Positions 10,042-52,752 of a DNA stretch of 64,000 nt are shown here, piece by piece (the stretch's first letter is position 1; each line of letters starts with the position of its first letter). The notes under the pieces were generated by a model that made no database searches, was not told the origin of the DNA, and saw only the letters and a list, made by a program, of their open reading frames with translations. The DNA is from Micromussa lordhowensis (lineage: Eukaryota; Cnidaria; Anthozoa; Scleractinia; Lobophylliidae). Position numbers and translations under genes: made by a program. The DNA is taken from the NCBI GenBank assembly GCA_964020085.1, contig OZ026607.1, positions 4,336,386-4,400,385 of the forward strand, given 5' to 3'.

Positions 10042-13000
10042 TACGTCATAAATGGGGACATATATTGTACCGAGATATATATTTTGTAGAGATTTGGTTA
10101 CTTAAGGTACTTAAGCTTCTTTTGGTTACTTGAGGTGCTTGACTTACTTGAGGCGCTTTGCTTACTTGAGGTGCTTTGCTTACTTGAGGTGCTTTCCTTG
10201 CTCGAGGTACTTGACTTACTTGAGGTACTTTGCTTACTTGAGGTGCTTTGCTTACTTGAGGTACTTTGCTTACTTCAGGTGCTTTCCTTACTTAAGGTGC
10301 TTTGCTTACTTGAGGCGCTTTGCTTACTTGAGGTGCTTTGCTTACTTGAGGTGCTTTGCTTACTTGAGGTCTTTGACTTACTTGAGGCGCTTTGCTTACT
10401 TGAGGTGCTTTACTTACTTGAGGTCCTTGACTTACTTGAGGCGCTTTGCTTACTTGAGGTGCTTGACTTACTTGAGGCGCTTTGCTTGATTGACCAATCA
10501 GAGCGCGCGCATTGATTTGGTTATTATATAATCCTCATTAACTTTTCGTACAGCAGCATTGTTTTAATGGCTTCGATTGTAAAAAGGCGACATACAAACG
10601 TACAAACCATACTTCAAATGTGCGCCTATCGGCAGGAGTAATGATCCTGGGGAATTGAATATAGTCATGGTTATTAGCCCAAGTACGACAAGAACCTCAA
10701 GTAAGCAAAGCCCCTCAAGTAAGGAAAGCGCCTCAAGTAAGTCAAGCACCTCAAATAAGCAAAGCGCCTCAAGTAAGTCAAGGACCTCAAGTAAGTAAAG
10801 CACCTCAAGTAAGCAAAGCCCCTCAAGTAAGTCAAGGACCTCAAGTAACCAAAGCACCTCAAGTAAGCAAAGCGCCTCAAGTAAGTCAAGGACCTCAAGT
10901 AACCAAAGCACCTCAAGTAAGCAAAGCGCCTCAAGTAAGTCAAGGACCTCAACTAACCAAAGCACCTCAAGTAAGCAAAGCGCCTCAAGTAAGTCAAGGA
11001 CCTCAAGTAACCAAAGCACCTCAAATAAGCAAAGCGCCTCAAGTAAGTCAAGTACCTCAAGTAAGGAAAGCACCTCAAGTAAGCAAAGCACCTCAAGTAA
11101 GGCAAGCACCTCAAGTAAGCAAAGCACCTCAAGTAAGCAAAGCACCTCAAGTAAGCAAAGCACCTCAAGTAAGCAAAGCACCTCAAGTAAGCAAAGTACC
11201 TCAAGTAAGCAAAGTACCTCAAGTAAGCAAAGCGCCTCAAGTAAGTCAAGCACCTCAAGTAAGCGAAGCACCTCAAGTAAGGCAAGCACCTCAAGTAAGC
11301 AAAGCACCTCAAGTAAGCAAAGCGCCTCAAGTAAGTCAAGCACCTCAAGTAAGCAAAGCACCTCAAGTAAGTCAAGCACCTCAAGTAAGCAAAGCACCTC
11401 AAGTAAGCAAAGCGCCTCAAGTAAGTCAAGCACCTCAAGTAAGCAAAGCGCCTCAAGTAAGTCAAGGACCTCAAGTAAGTAAAGCACCTCAAGTAAGCAA
11501 AGCGCCTCAAGTAAGTCAAAGACCTCAAGTAACCAAAGCACCTCAAGTAAGCAAAGCACCTCAAGTAAGGCAAGCACCTCAAGTAAGCCAAGCACCTCAA
11601 GTAAGCAAAGCACCTCAAGTAAGCAAAGCAAGCAAAGCACGTCAAGTAAGCAAAGCACTTCATGTAAGTCAAGGACCTCAAGTAACCAAAGCACCTCAAG
11701 TAAACAAAGCGCCTCAAGTAAACAAAGCGCCTCAAGTAAGTCAAGGACCTCAAGTAACCAAAGCACGTCAAGTAAGCAAAGCGCCTCAAGTAAGTCAAGT
11801 ACCTCAAGTAAGGAAAGCACCTCAAGTAAGCAAAGCACCTCAAGTAAGGCAAGCACCTCAAGTAAGCAAAGCACCTCAAGTAAGCAAAGCACCTCAAGTA
11901 AGCAAAGCAAGCAAAGCACGTCAAGTAAGCAAAGCACCTCAAGTAAGCAAAGCACCTCAAGTAAGCAAAGCGCCTCAAGTAAGTCAAGTAACTCAAGTAA
12001 GCAAAGCATCTCAAGTAAGCAAAGCACCTCAAGTAAGCAACGCACCTCAAGTAAGCAAAGCACCTCAAGTAAGTCAAGGACCTCAAGTAACCAAAGCACC
12101 TCAAGTAAGCAAAGCGCCTCAAGTAAGTCAAGGACCTCAAGTAACCAAAGCACCTCAAGTAAGCAAAGCGCCTCAAGTAAGTCAAGGACCTCAAGTAACC
12201 AAAGCACCTCAAGTAAGCAAAGCGCCTCAAGTAAGTCAAGTGCCTCAAGTAAGGAAAGCACCTGAAGTAAGCAAAGCACCTCAAGTAAGGCAAGCACCTC
12301 AAGTAAGCAAAGCACCTCAAGTAAGCAAAGCACCTCAAGTAAGCAAAGCACCTCAAGTAAGCAAAGTACCTCAAGTAAGCAAAGTACCTCAAGTAAGCAA
12401 AGCGCCTCAAGTAAGCAAAGCACCTCAAGTAAGCAAAGCACCTCAAGTAAGCAAAGCACCTCAAGTAAGTCAAGTACCTCAAGCAAGGAAAGCACCTCAA
12501 GTAAGCAAAGCGCCTCAAGTAAGTCAAGCACCTCAAGTAAGCAAAGCGCCTCAAGTAAGCAAAGCACCTCAAGTAAGCAAAGCACCTCAAGTAAGCAAAG
12601 CACCTCAAGTAAGCAAAGCACCTCAAGTAAGCAAAGCGCCTCAAGTAAGTCAAGTACCTCAAGTAAGGCAAGCACCTCAAGTAAGCAAAGCACCTCAAGT
12701 AAGCAAAGCGCCTCAAGTAAGTCAAGTACCTCAAGTAAGGCAAGCACCTCAAGTAAGCAAAGCACCTCAAGTAAGCAAAGCGCCTCAAGTAAGTCAAGCA
12801 CCTCAAGTAAGCAAAGCACCTCAAGTAAGCAAAGCGCCTCAAGTAAGCAAAGCACCTCAAGTAAGAAAAGCAACCCCAAGTAAGCAAAGCACCTCAAGTA
12901 ATTTAAGGACCTCAAGTAACCAAAGCACGTCAAGTAAGCAAAGCACCTCAAGTAAGCAAAGTACCTCAAGTAAGCGAAGCACCTCAAGTAAGCAAAGCAC

Positions 13001-13380
13001 CTCAAGTAAGCAAAGCATCTCAAGTAAGCAAAGCACCTCAAGTAAGCAAAGCACCTCAAGTAAGCAAAGCGCCTCAAGTAAGGAAAGCACCTCAAGTAAG
13101 GAAAGCACCTGAAGTAAGCAAAGCAGCTCAAGTAAGCAAAGCACCTGAAGTAAGCAAAGCACCTGAAGTAAGCAAAGCACCTCAAGTAAGCAAAGTACCT
13201 CAAGTAAGTCAAGTACCTCGAGCAAGGAAAGCACCTCAAGTAAGCAAAGCACCTCAAGTAAGCAAAGCGCCTCAAGTAAGTCAAGCACCTCAAGTAACCA
13301 AAAGAAGCTTAAGTACCTTAAGTAACCAAATCTCTACAAAATATATATCTCGGTACAATATATGTCCCCATACATGACGT
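10042..13380. repeat. Giant inverted minisatellite of an 18-bp unit
   Basis: The outer arms are near-identical inverted sequences (10042-10130 against 13300-13380), including GGGGACATATATTGTACCGAG and CTTAAGGTACTTAAGC. Inside the left arm about 20 units of CTTGAGGTGCTTTGCTTA (10124-10488) run in one orientation. After a unique spacer (10489-10685) about 145 units of the complement, CACCTCAAGTAAGCAAAG, run to about 13308. Main variants are CACC..GCAAAG, CGCC..GTCAAG and GACC..CCAAAG. The left array pairs with the outer end of the right array almost base for base, so the whole can fold back on itself. The very long open frames across it (up to 909 codons, minus strand) arise because 18 is divisible by three and the unit lacks stops in several frames. 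Confidence 0.95.
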
Positions 13381-13572
13381 TTCTACCGACGGTGGCGCTT
13401 TTACCGCTGTACAAGAATGTATTCGGCTCATCTTCAGTGGCGATAAAAAAACTCGGCTCATGTGCTCATGCCAGGTTGGTTGAAACCGGCGAAAGGATAT
13501 TTCCGTGCTATCTGGTCGCGTAGATTCTTGTTCAGAACTTTTGCAACATCTTCAGAATTTGGTATTGCCGCC

Positions 13573-44755
<31,183 letters not shown>

Positions 44756-44853
44756 GTCTATTCCAATTGGACCAGAATGAGTTTCCTCAGGAATCTCGTG
44801 AAATTAAATTCAATCGTCAGCTCGATGTCTGTCTCTCTTTCGACGTGAGAGAA

Positions 44854-44859
44854 AATAAA
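44854..44859 (+). terminator. Likely EPRS polyadenylation signal
   Basis: AATAAA lies 99 bp after the EPRS stop codon. It is the first canonical hexamer downstream. Confidence 0.6.
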
Positions 44860-45682
44860 TAATAGAACTGTGGAAACTGCCAGCTATGCTTGTGGTTTCT
44901 GCTTTCCTCGAAGATACTACCAAACTCAAAATTGTCTCTAAGGGTTTCAAATAATGCAACAAACCACACAGATGTGGAGGCCAAAACAAGCGCGGAAAAC
45001 CGTTGACGTGTGCGGGAAGACGTGGCTGTTGCCAAACGCGGGGAAACATGTAACGGGTGTCAAAGAGGGGAAAATATGTAACCGCTCCCAAGCGCGGGGA
45101 AATATGTAACCGCTCCCAAGCGTGGGAAAATTGGGAAAAACACGTGACCAATGACTTCCGCGTTAAAACGCGATCGATGGTAGGCGATTGTTTTTGATGT
45201 CGCATCGTGGCTCACGCGAGTTAGTTGCACTCCGAGTTGTTGAACTGCATTACTTGAAGCTCATAGTTAACTGAAAACTTAACCCGTATTTCCGTAGAAC
45301 TGTATGTAGATATTTCCTTTACTTCCTAAACACTTTCAGACAACAGAACTGCACAAGAATTTACTACTGAAATATTTACTTGTAAGAGTGCACTGAAGCC
45401 AAAGCCTTTTAATAAATATTTGACAGCACAGCTGTTTATTCGTCAGACTTTCTAAAAGTCCTTTCGATCATTTCGTCCCTGGACTGTTGGCTCCTCCCTT
45501 CGAAAAACATAGGCACGCAAGGCGTGCAAGAGTTATTTTTTTAATTAAAAGGTTATGAAGATAGGAGCATTTAAGGGAGTGTTTACAGTGACAATTTAGT
45601 TAACCCTTTTTACACAACAACACTAGTTTACCGAAAAAAGAAAGAGAAAAAAACACCTCTGACACGTTGACAGTCTAATTTA

Positions 45683-46378
45683 ATTCATTCCCATATGAAA
45701 AACAAAAGTGTCAAATTACCATTTGTAACTAAAAATAGCAAGCATCTCGTGGGAACAAGTGGTGATGATTTGCCAGCTCTAATTGAATTTACTCCCTTGT
45801 GGAAAACAAGTGTCAAATTACCCTTTGTAACGAAAAAATAAAAATATCTCGTTATATTTGCACGCAACAAGAACACAGCAACCGTTACCTGTACCTATTG
45901 TAAACGTTCAAACTCTTTTAAATCAAAATAGTCTCGTCTCCTCTAAAACATTTCGTAAGAACTAGAAGCAACGATGCGTGACGTCTAATTGAATTTACTC
46001 CTAGACCTTGTGAAAAACAAAAATATCAAGTTACCATTTGTAACTAAAAATAGCAAGCATCTCGTGGGAACAAGTGGTGATGATTTGCCAGCTCTAATTG
46101 AATTTACTTCCTTGTGAAAAACAAAAGTGTCAAATTACCCTTTGTAACGAAAAAATAAAAATATCTCGTTATATTTGCACGCAACAAGAACACAGCAACC
46201 GTTACCTGTACCTATTGTAAACGTTCAAACTCTTTCAAATCAAAATAGTCTCGTCTCCTCTAAAACATTTCGTAAGAACTAGAAGCAACGATGCGTGACG
46301 TCTAATTGAATTTACTCCTTGTGAAAAACAAAAATATCAAGTTACCTTTGTAATTAAAAATAAAAAAAATCTCGCCAT
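45683..46378. repeat. 315-bp tandem duplication, about two copies
   Basis: ATTTGTAACTAAAAATAGCAAG starts at 45721 and again at 46036. The following bases, including GTGATGATTTGCCAGCTC and CGCAACAAGAACACAGC, repeat at the same distance. A third partial start follows at 46319. No coding frame. The region between the EPRS 3' end and this repeat (44860-45682) shows only minor C/G-rich direct repeats of GCGGGGAAATATGTAACCGC at 45050-45125. Confidence 0.88.
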
Positions 46379-47149
46379 TTGCATACAACTACCTCACGCA
46401 CTGTTTCATACCTCAAGGCTCATCTCGTCCATAACTAAAATCCTAAGCCTAACTCACAGAAAATGCCGAAGTAAACCCAATATATGAATACTTCCTCCTC
46501 TTTTATAGAAGAACTAGACGCATATTTGCGTTCACTCGGGCTTTATGTTTGGGAGAAACTCTGTTTTTTTTGGACGTAGTTTCGCAAGGATTTATCTTGT
46601 AATTGTTTCTGTATCGGTATGTTGAAAATGCAGGGTTATTACTTATGTATACAAGCAGAAGTTTGAAAACATAGTTGTTATGTAGGCTGAAGACATGTTC
46701 CTGAGCTTGGTCAAAATGTTAGGAGTTATCTCTTTTTTCATTATGCGAAAGTTCAGCGTAGCGTGACATATTGCATATATTGTTACATATACGCGAAAAC
46801 GTGACTCTTGCTTGCAGCATATGGAGGTGTTGCATTCGGCCGCCTGTGATTAATATAGAATTAATCTAACATACAACTTAAAGGTAACCGGAAGGTAAAG
46901 TAAGTGAAGTCAACTTAAAGCAAAGTGGAGTGTTTATCAGAAGCAAACCTAAGCGCGGAGTTACTGCTTACACTAGGTATACCTATCGATAGAGTGCCAA
47001 CGAGCGAATAATTTGTGCTATAATAAGGGGTTTATTAATACAGCATAACGGATTTTTGGTTCTCTTCTGTTGCAAACATTACCGAGAGAAAATTATAACG
47101 CGTTTACCGGCCGGTAACGTTCGTCACGCAATCCCTCAAGAGTATTGGA

Positions 47150-47760
47150 ATGTATCGCTGCTCGGTCGAACTTTCAGTTCAATATGATGGGCAAAGTTAA
47201 AGTGAAAGTGAACACGCTAGTTTGATTGATGAACACGACTCGTTTAATTCTGTGGCAAAACAGATCCGATTTGTGTTTTGAACACTGGATTCGACTGTAT
47301 GATAAACACGCTCGTTCAGTTCTGTTCGGAAACACTGCCGACTCAACCTTCAGTTCGATATGCTAGATTTCAACACTGGATTTGCTCTAGTGGTTCGACT
47401 GGTGAACACAATCTTTCCAAAAAAGCTGCCCGATGGAACTTTCAGTTCGATATAGGTAAACAGAGAAGGAATACACTGTTTCGATTCATGAACACGCTCG
47501 TTCAATTCTGTGGTAAACACGCTGGTTCGTTTTCGTGTCGATTTTGTGTCTTGGATTTGCTCTTGTCTGACAGTTTTCCTGAATATTCGAATTAGAAGAA
47601 GAGTTTTGTAAAGGGTACGCTCCCCAATTGAACTTTCATTTCGATAAAGTGAGAGAGGAAACACACTGGTTCGATATGTTCTGAGACTATGAAATTGTTC
47701 ACAGTTGGATAAACACAACAGCAAAGAAAACAATGATATTCCACGAGACAAGTCTAGATG
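47150..47760. repeat. Degenerate repeat tract
   Basis: Loose copies of GAACACGCTCGTTCAATTCTG, GAACTTTCAGTTCGATAT and AACACTGGATT recur at irregular spacing. Positions 46379-47149, before it, show nothing I recognise. Confidence 0.5.
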
Positions 47761-47934
47761 TAACGCGCCTCCTGATTGGCTAAAAACTACAATAGCTCGA
47801 ATAGTTCCGTCCTTGCAATTGGCTCAAACTGAGCCATTGTTACATCTTACACCTTACAGTTACACTTTTCAGAGCTCGATCGAGAATTTTTTCGCATACG
47901 CCATTCTTCGCGCGGCACTATTCTCTGCCGCCTC

Positions 47935-47962
47935 GCCAGCCGAGCGTCTTCGCTCGGCTGGC
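47935..47962. repeat. Perfect 12-bp-stem hairpin
   Basis: GCCAGCCGAGCG, loop TCTT, CGCTCGGCTGGC. No T-run follows, so it is not a typical terminator. Confidence 0.85.
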
Positions 47963-48847
47963 TCGTTGGCAATAATCATTCGTCTACGTGGGAGGCATTT
48001 TTCGGAGTTTCAAGTTTCACTCCTGTGATTAAATATTCATTTCGGAACAAACATCGACAAAACGAATGAGTTCTACCTTTTCAAAGAGAATTTATACGAA
48101 CAATTTTTGATAAAGTCTGCAAGATTTTATACATCAATCCTTTCGATTACCAAATTTTGAGGGAATCGGAGGTATATTTATGTATCGTTAAGTTTTTCTA
48201 TTTTCTTTCGTTAACATTACGTAACTCAGTTGATATAGCATGTTTCTCGATGAAAGGTTCACTCATAAATGTTCGCTCATAAAGAGAACTCTCGTAAGGT
48301 TTGCGGACCAACCCGTTCCGAAAGCGCTCCTCATCTTTTAGTGTGGGTCTACCGCGAACGCTGTGTGCACATTTTGTATCCATTTTGTATCCGTACACAG
48401 TATTTGTGCTGATCTTCCTCCGCATAAACTCTTCTCCGTCCGCCATTACACCATGCCATGTGCTCATCAATGAAATCTTCGCGCATGCGTATTAATTACA
48501 GAATTGCAAACTGTGGCTGAACGAAAAAAAAAAAAAAAAACGAAGCCGAAATTTCAACTCGGGCGTTTCCTTTGGAAAGCCCGAGTAATAAATATGGCAG
48601 TTCTGAACTGTATCGGGATCAAATCTTCTCATATACCATTTACTTTTAAAACAAGAAATTTGATTGGCTGTTTATAGTAGATCCGATCTGATTGGTGTGA
48701 CATACATACATCTCTCACTGACTCACTGACTCACTGATCCATTGACCCGTCCACAACATACTCGTCGCGCCGACTAAGAGATATTTTTTTTACAAAAAAA
48801 TAACTCAAAAACGACTTTTCGGACTTTTTCCGACTTAACGTCGCTCG

Positions 48848-48848
<1 letters not shown>

Positions 48849-48914
<66 letters not shown>
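48849..48914. repeat. (GATA)n microsatellite
   Basis: About 16 perfect GATA units. Positions 47963-48848 hold no gene I recognise; an A-run at about 48524-48540 is the only other marked feature. Confidence 0.97.
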
Positions 48915-49055
48915 TTTAATTAGTTAGTTAGGGTTTTACACATAAGCTCAAATTTTTCACTATTATCCCAATGTTCAATGCTCAAAGAGTCTCACTGATT
49001 TGCACAAAAGGGGTCATTATTATGCTCCAATATGCTTACAAGATATTTTTCCTTA

Positions 49056-49497
49056 ATTCGCTACTTGCACATACCCATAATCCCTTGCGTTTTTGGGGGT
49101 AACCAGTAGAAGAAATGTATGGTATCATGACAAAAATTAGTTCGGTGAGCTCGCAAAACCAGCTACTAATGCTTACAAATGCACCAGAATTTACCAAAAT
49201 CATGATAGGAGAAATTTGTACTAGTTTATAACTAAATGTAGGGAAATTTTTTTTTGTCCATACATCGTCTGTAAAATTACAAGACGATGTATGGACAAAA
49301 AAAAAATTCTCTACATTTAGTTATTAACTAGTACAAATTTCTCCTATCATGATTTTGGTAAATTCTGGTGCATTTGTAAGCATTAGTAGCTGGTTTTGCG
49401 AGCTCACCGAACTAATTTTTGTCATGATACCATACATTTCTTCTACTGGTTACTCCCCCAAAACGCAAAGGATTATGGGTATGTGCAAGTAGCGAAT
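49056..49497. repeat. 442-bp near-perfect palindrome
   Basis: From ATTCGCTACTTGCACATACCC at the left to its complement ending at 49497, the two halves match almost base for base around a centre at about 49276 (CATCGTCTGTAAAATTAC, then AAGACGATG). Only a few single-base differences are visible. The short unpaired centre makes cruciform extrusion and cloning instability likely. Confidence 0.95.
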
Positions 49498-49684
49498 GTT
49501 TGTTTATTTTATTAAAGCGTGAACGACGCCTGTAATAGGCATGACCTTATCACGTGACCCTGTCAATCATGAAAAGTAATTGTGGTACATGCACAAAATA
49601 GATGCCAGAAATGGAAAGGGCACAGTGAAATTAGGAAGGCTGCCTAATTTGAAGCCACTGACGTTTAAATGAGAGATTTAACAT

Positions 49685-50100
49685 TTAAGGCGGGGGTCCA
49701 CCTGAAAGCCGTATTTTGGCTTGGTATTATGTTCTTAATGCAAATATCTCGTTTACGTTTCAAGCAATCAAGAATCTGTTCACTCATTACACACATCTAT
49801 GTTTTGCGCCGTTTTGTAAATTTTTTGGTGATTTTTAGGTTTATTTGGAGACAGATAGTTTTTCTCAAAGGATTAGTAAAATTTATGGAAATAGGAAATT
49901 TTGAAGATTTGGTGTTGTTTTAAAATTAGAGTTTGAAGTTAAAAATTGATAGATACACACCAAACAGTTGCCTAACAACCCGAGTGCCATTGTGGGGTCG
50001 GGCAACTGTCTGGTGGTGTTCCATAACCTTTTCTCCCCCTTTCAATCTCTCTTTAAACTTCCTCAAATTTCACTTTAATTCAGGTAAACCCCCACCTTAA
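49685..50100. repeat. TTAA-bounded dispersed element
   Basis: It begins TTAAGGCGGGGGT and ends ACCCCCACCTTAA. TTAA at both edges is the piggyBac-type target duplication, but the inverted ends are short and no transposase is present. It belongs to the same family as 35454-36095. Confidence 0.7.
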
Positions 50101-50230
50101 TCTACCATGTACAAGACTTGGAAACGTAATGAATGGAAGATTCGATTTTGGTTTTAATTTTAACCCAACCTTCTGTTCAGTCTTGAAAACCCTGAATACT
50201 CAGATCCATTAAACTAGACATATACCGCAG

Positions 50231-50461
50231 ATTTAAACGCCATCAGACAGGCTGCCACAAGCGATCCCTTTCAAGATCCAGTATTCGGAGATGATGATCT
50301 GTTCATAAGAGATTTAGCAAATGAAGGAATCTACTCATACAGCAATCTGGGACAAGAGTTCAATTTGCCAATTGAGATTCAACCATCTAGTGCAGCGGCA
50401 GACATTTTGGCAGGAAGTACATATTTTATCCCAGATGATATTGAAGTGTTTGCGTATGAAG
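50231..50461 (+). CDS. Orphan coding-like exon, unknown protein
   Basis: An open 231-nt block lies between an acceptor (TATACCGCAG) and a donor (GAAG|GTAAGA), with start phase 2 and end phase 1. The product is acidic and low in Lys (DPFQDPVFGDDDLF, then YFIPDDIEVFAYE) and matches no family I can name. It lies 2 kb upstream of the broken MAM exon, whose starting phase would fit, so both may be remains of one gene. No other exon of it is visible. Confidence 0.4.
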
Positions 50462-50787
50462 GTAAGAGTTGCAATGGGCTGCAGAACGTGTTGTATGTCT
50501 CCAGCCAAACGTGATATCAAATAATCAAATCTTATGACGTACACCCGCCCTTTGGGACACAATTATTGGCGCTGATTATTGGCTAAGGTAACGACCTTGG
50601 AAACAATTTTTTGGGTCGATTCCCAGATGCCTGTTTTTCTCGCTGGAGAAGTATTGAGCGCTGAAATAAAGTTTTTTTTTCGCTCAAACTAAAACACTTG
50701 TTGGGTGTTGTTGACTCAAATTTGAAAATGGTCAAATTTTTCATGCAACATTTGTGGATGTTACATGATGCTGTAGTCGTTTGGCGA

Positions 50788-51365
50788 GGTTCCATTCTCG
50801 ACCAGAGAGCTCTTCTCTTTTGCGCAGTGAGAAGAGCTCTGGGGAACTGAGCCAGAAAGTCTGCCCTGATTGGTTTATGATTGAAACAATAGAGCTACGG
50901 CTTCCATTATTGCACTTTGCTCAGCTTTTAAGCGAAAGTTTTCGTCTTTTCCAGCTTTCTTCAAGGCAGACGCAATAGATACATCCAAGTAAGCCGCCAT
51001 TTTGGTTTTGCACTGAACATGCGCTGTGCAACTGGCTTTGCCAGATTTTGGCTTTGCTTGCGCAGAGTTCCCCAGAGCCTTCGCGCGCGGTCAAGAAAGC
51101 GAGGGGTCTGGGGTCCATTCTCGTCCCCAGAGCCTACGATCCTTTTGGCCTGTGATTGGGATCGAGAGCTCTGGTTTGGTCCAACACCGGAAGTCCGTGA
51201 ATCACGGACTTCCCGTCAAATCCAGCAAATCTGATTGGTTGACAATGCGAAACGAATACTCTGCGCATGCTCAGAATATCGGGTCCGGCCAGAGCTCTCG
51301 ATCCCAACCACAGGCCAGAAGGATCGTAGGCTCTGGGGACGAGAATGTCTGGGGTCGAGAATGGC
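50788..51365. repeat. Nested foldback elements
   Basis: The inner element (about 51115-51347) has arms TCTCGTCCCCAGAGCCTACG and CGTAGGCTCTGGGGACGAGA plus GATCGAGAGCTCTGG / CCAGAGCTCTCGATC. The outer sequence begins at 50788 with CCATTCTCGACCAGAGAGCTC and ends GGTCGAGAATGG near 51365. Open frames through this block (such as 51026-51613) are repeat by-products. Confidence 0.85.
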
Positions 51366-52488
51366 CAGGTTCGTGCAACAATGTTGCGCCCAGGCATGCG
51401 CACTGGTTCGATTTTCAATTCCCAACATGTTGCGATATGTTGCATTCAAATGTTGCGATCATTTGTCCGGAGCTCGTCAATACTGGGCCAACAATGTTGC
51501 AATATGCGGCGTTGAAATGTTGCCATCTTTTGGCCGGGGCTTTAGTGACAAGGATTACAACTATGGAGATAAACGAATCTGAAAAGTTTGAAATAAAGAG
51601 CAAGTTCTACTGATATCAAAATGTCTTGAAGTTTCAATGTTCAAATTTCAAGGACGAATTTGTTGTGTTTTTTTTCCACACCAGTCTAAATAGTTTTAGA
51701 AATGTCAGTCACCGAAATGTCAGTCACCAGCAACAGTCCATTTCAGAACTACCCTCACCCGGACGATCACACTATACGACTACTACACACATTTATATAT
51801 TTTCTGTAATTGTTATTTTTGAAAAAGTTTTTCCCAAGGTTGATCTCCGCGAAGCTAGTCTAGTTGGTTTCGTTTCCACCAAGTCCGGTCTTAGCGTATC
51901 ACTATCGTATTTCCTGGAATGTTGTTGATGCTATCTGGAACGATTACGAGGAGGACGGAGTTAGAAAGATATTCTGAGTTAGAAGCTTCCCCGTGCTGTA
52001 TTTCAAACTGCGTTTAAGGGTCTTAGTGCTATTCTCCATAGCACGTTTAAGTGGTTATGATTTTCTTAGTGATTACTAAATACATCCACAAATATTTAAC
52101 AATCATTCCACGAGCACGCGGTGGGTATAAGATGGTAGATAGCCAACGAGGCGCATAGAAAGTTTTGTTTACTAATTCCAGTTGCATAGTTATGCCTGGC
52201 CATTTAAAAACTTTAAAACTTGGAACTCGATTTTAATTCGTGGTTATTCGAAGTCGTTACTGTGCATAGACATTAAGCGTATAGCATTCGACAGCCAAGT
52301 AGAACAACTCGCCGATAATAATTTTAGCTAATAACTTTGTCCTTTGATAACTCTCAAGTTTCTAATAACGAATTGCGCCTGTTTTTTCTGGAGCAAAAAC
52401 CAACGGTGTATGGTGGGTTTCAGAACAAGTTTACTAATAAGATTTAATTTGTAGCTCATATTTGAGAATCTTTTTCTTTGTGCACTAG
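51366..52488. other. Spacer with CAATGTTGC-type repeats
   Basis: Positions 51370-51530 contain repeated ACAATGTTGC / CAACATGTTGCG words in both orientations, another inverted-repeat relic. The remainder, to the MAM exon, shows no gene. Confidence 0.4.
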
Positions 52489-52752
52489 GTGAAAGAAACT
52501 TAACGTTTCTGGAGTCTTCCTATTCTCGAGCCAGAGGATGCAAGGCCAGAGCGTTGACTTTACATGCCACAGAATCTCACAACTGCCTTTCCTTCAACTA
52601 TCACATGTACGCCGGGTTCAACTGTTGGCCGTTTAAACGCGTATAGTCGTGACCCTGATGCCTAAGAATCGTTACTATGGAGCGTTGCTGGTGGTCAAGG
52701 AGACGCTTGGAGAGAGGTCACTGTCCCCATAACAGGGAACTATGCGTATCAG
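52489..52752 (+). pseudogene. Broken MAM-domain exon
   Basis: The acceptor (TGCACTAG) and donor (TATCAG|GTAAGT) are intact. The first part encodes the middle of a MAM domain (TFLESSYSRARGCKARAL, then CLSFNYHMYAG). The rest of the domain (RLNAYSRDPDA, then LLWSVAGGQGDAW and REVTVPITGNYAYQ) lies in another frame, so one base has been gained or two lost near 52612. There is also an in-frame TAA after RDPDA. The length, 264 nt, does not fit the phases at its two borders. MAM domains are extracellular adhesion modules of membrane and secreted proteins. The first half of the domain is not found upstream. Confidence 0.75.

Noticed and set aside
10564..13293. A 909-codon open frame (LLEVLCLLEALC repeats) and shorter ones in other frames
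   Set aside because: Produced by the 18-bp tandem unit, which has no stop in several frames on both strands. No domain, no splice context, and frames open on both strands at once.
6946..13308. Direct repeats that could be mistaken for a CRISPR array
   Set aside because: Units are contiguous with no unique spacers, and the host is clearly eukaryotic.
47935..47962. Perfect hairpin as a transcription terminator
   Set aside because: Intrinsic terminators of this type are bacterial, no T-run follows and no gene ends nearby.
51026..51613. 195-residue plus-strand frame
   Set aside because: Runs through nested foldback arms; amino-acid repeats mirror the inverted DNA repeats.
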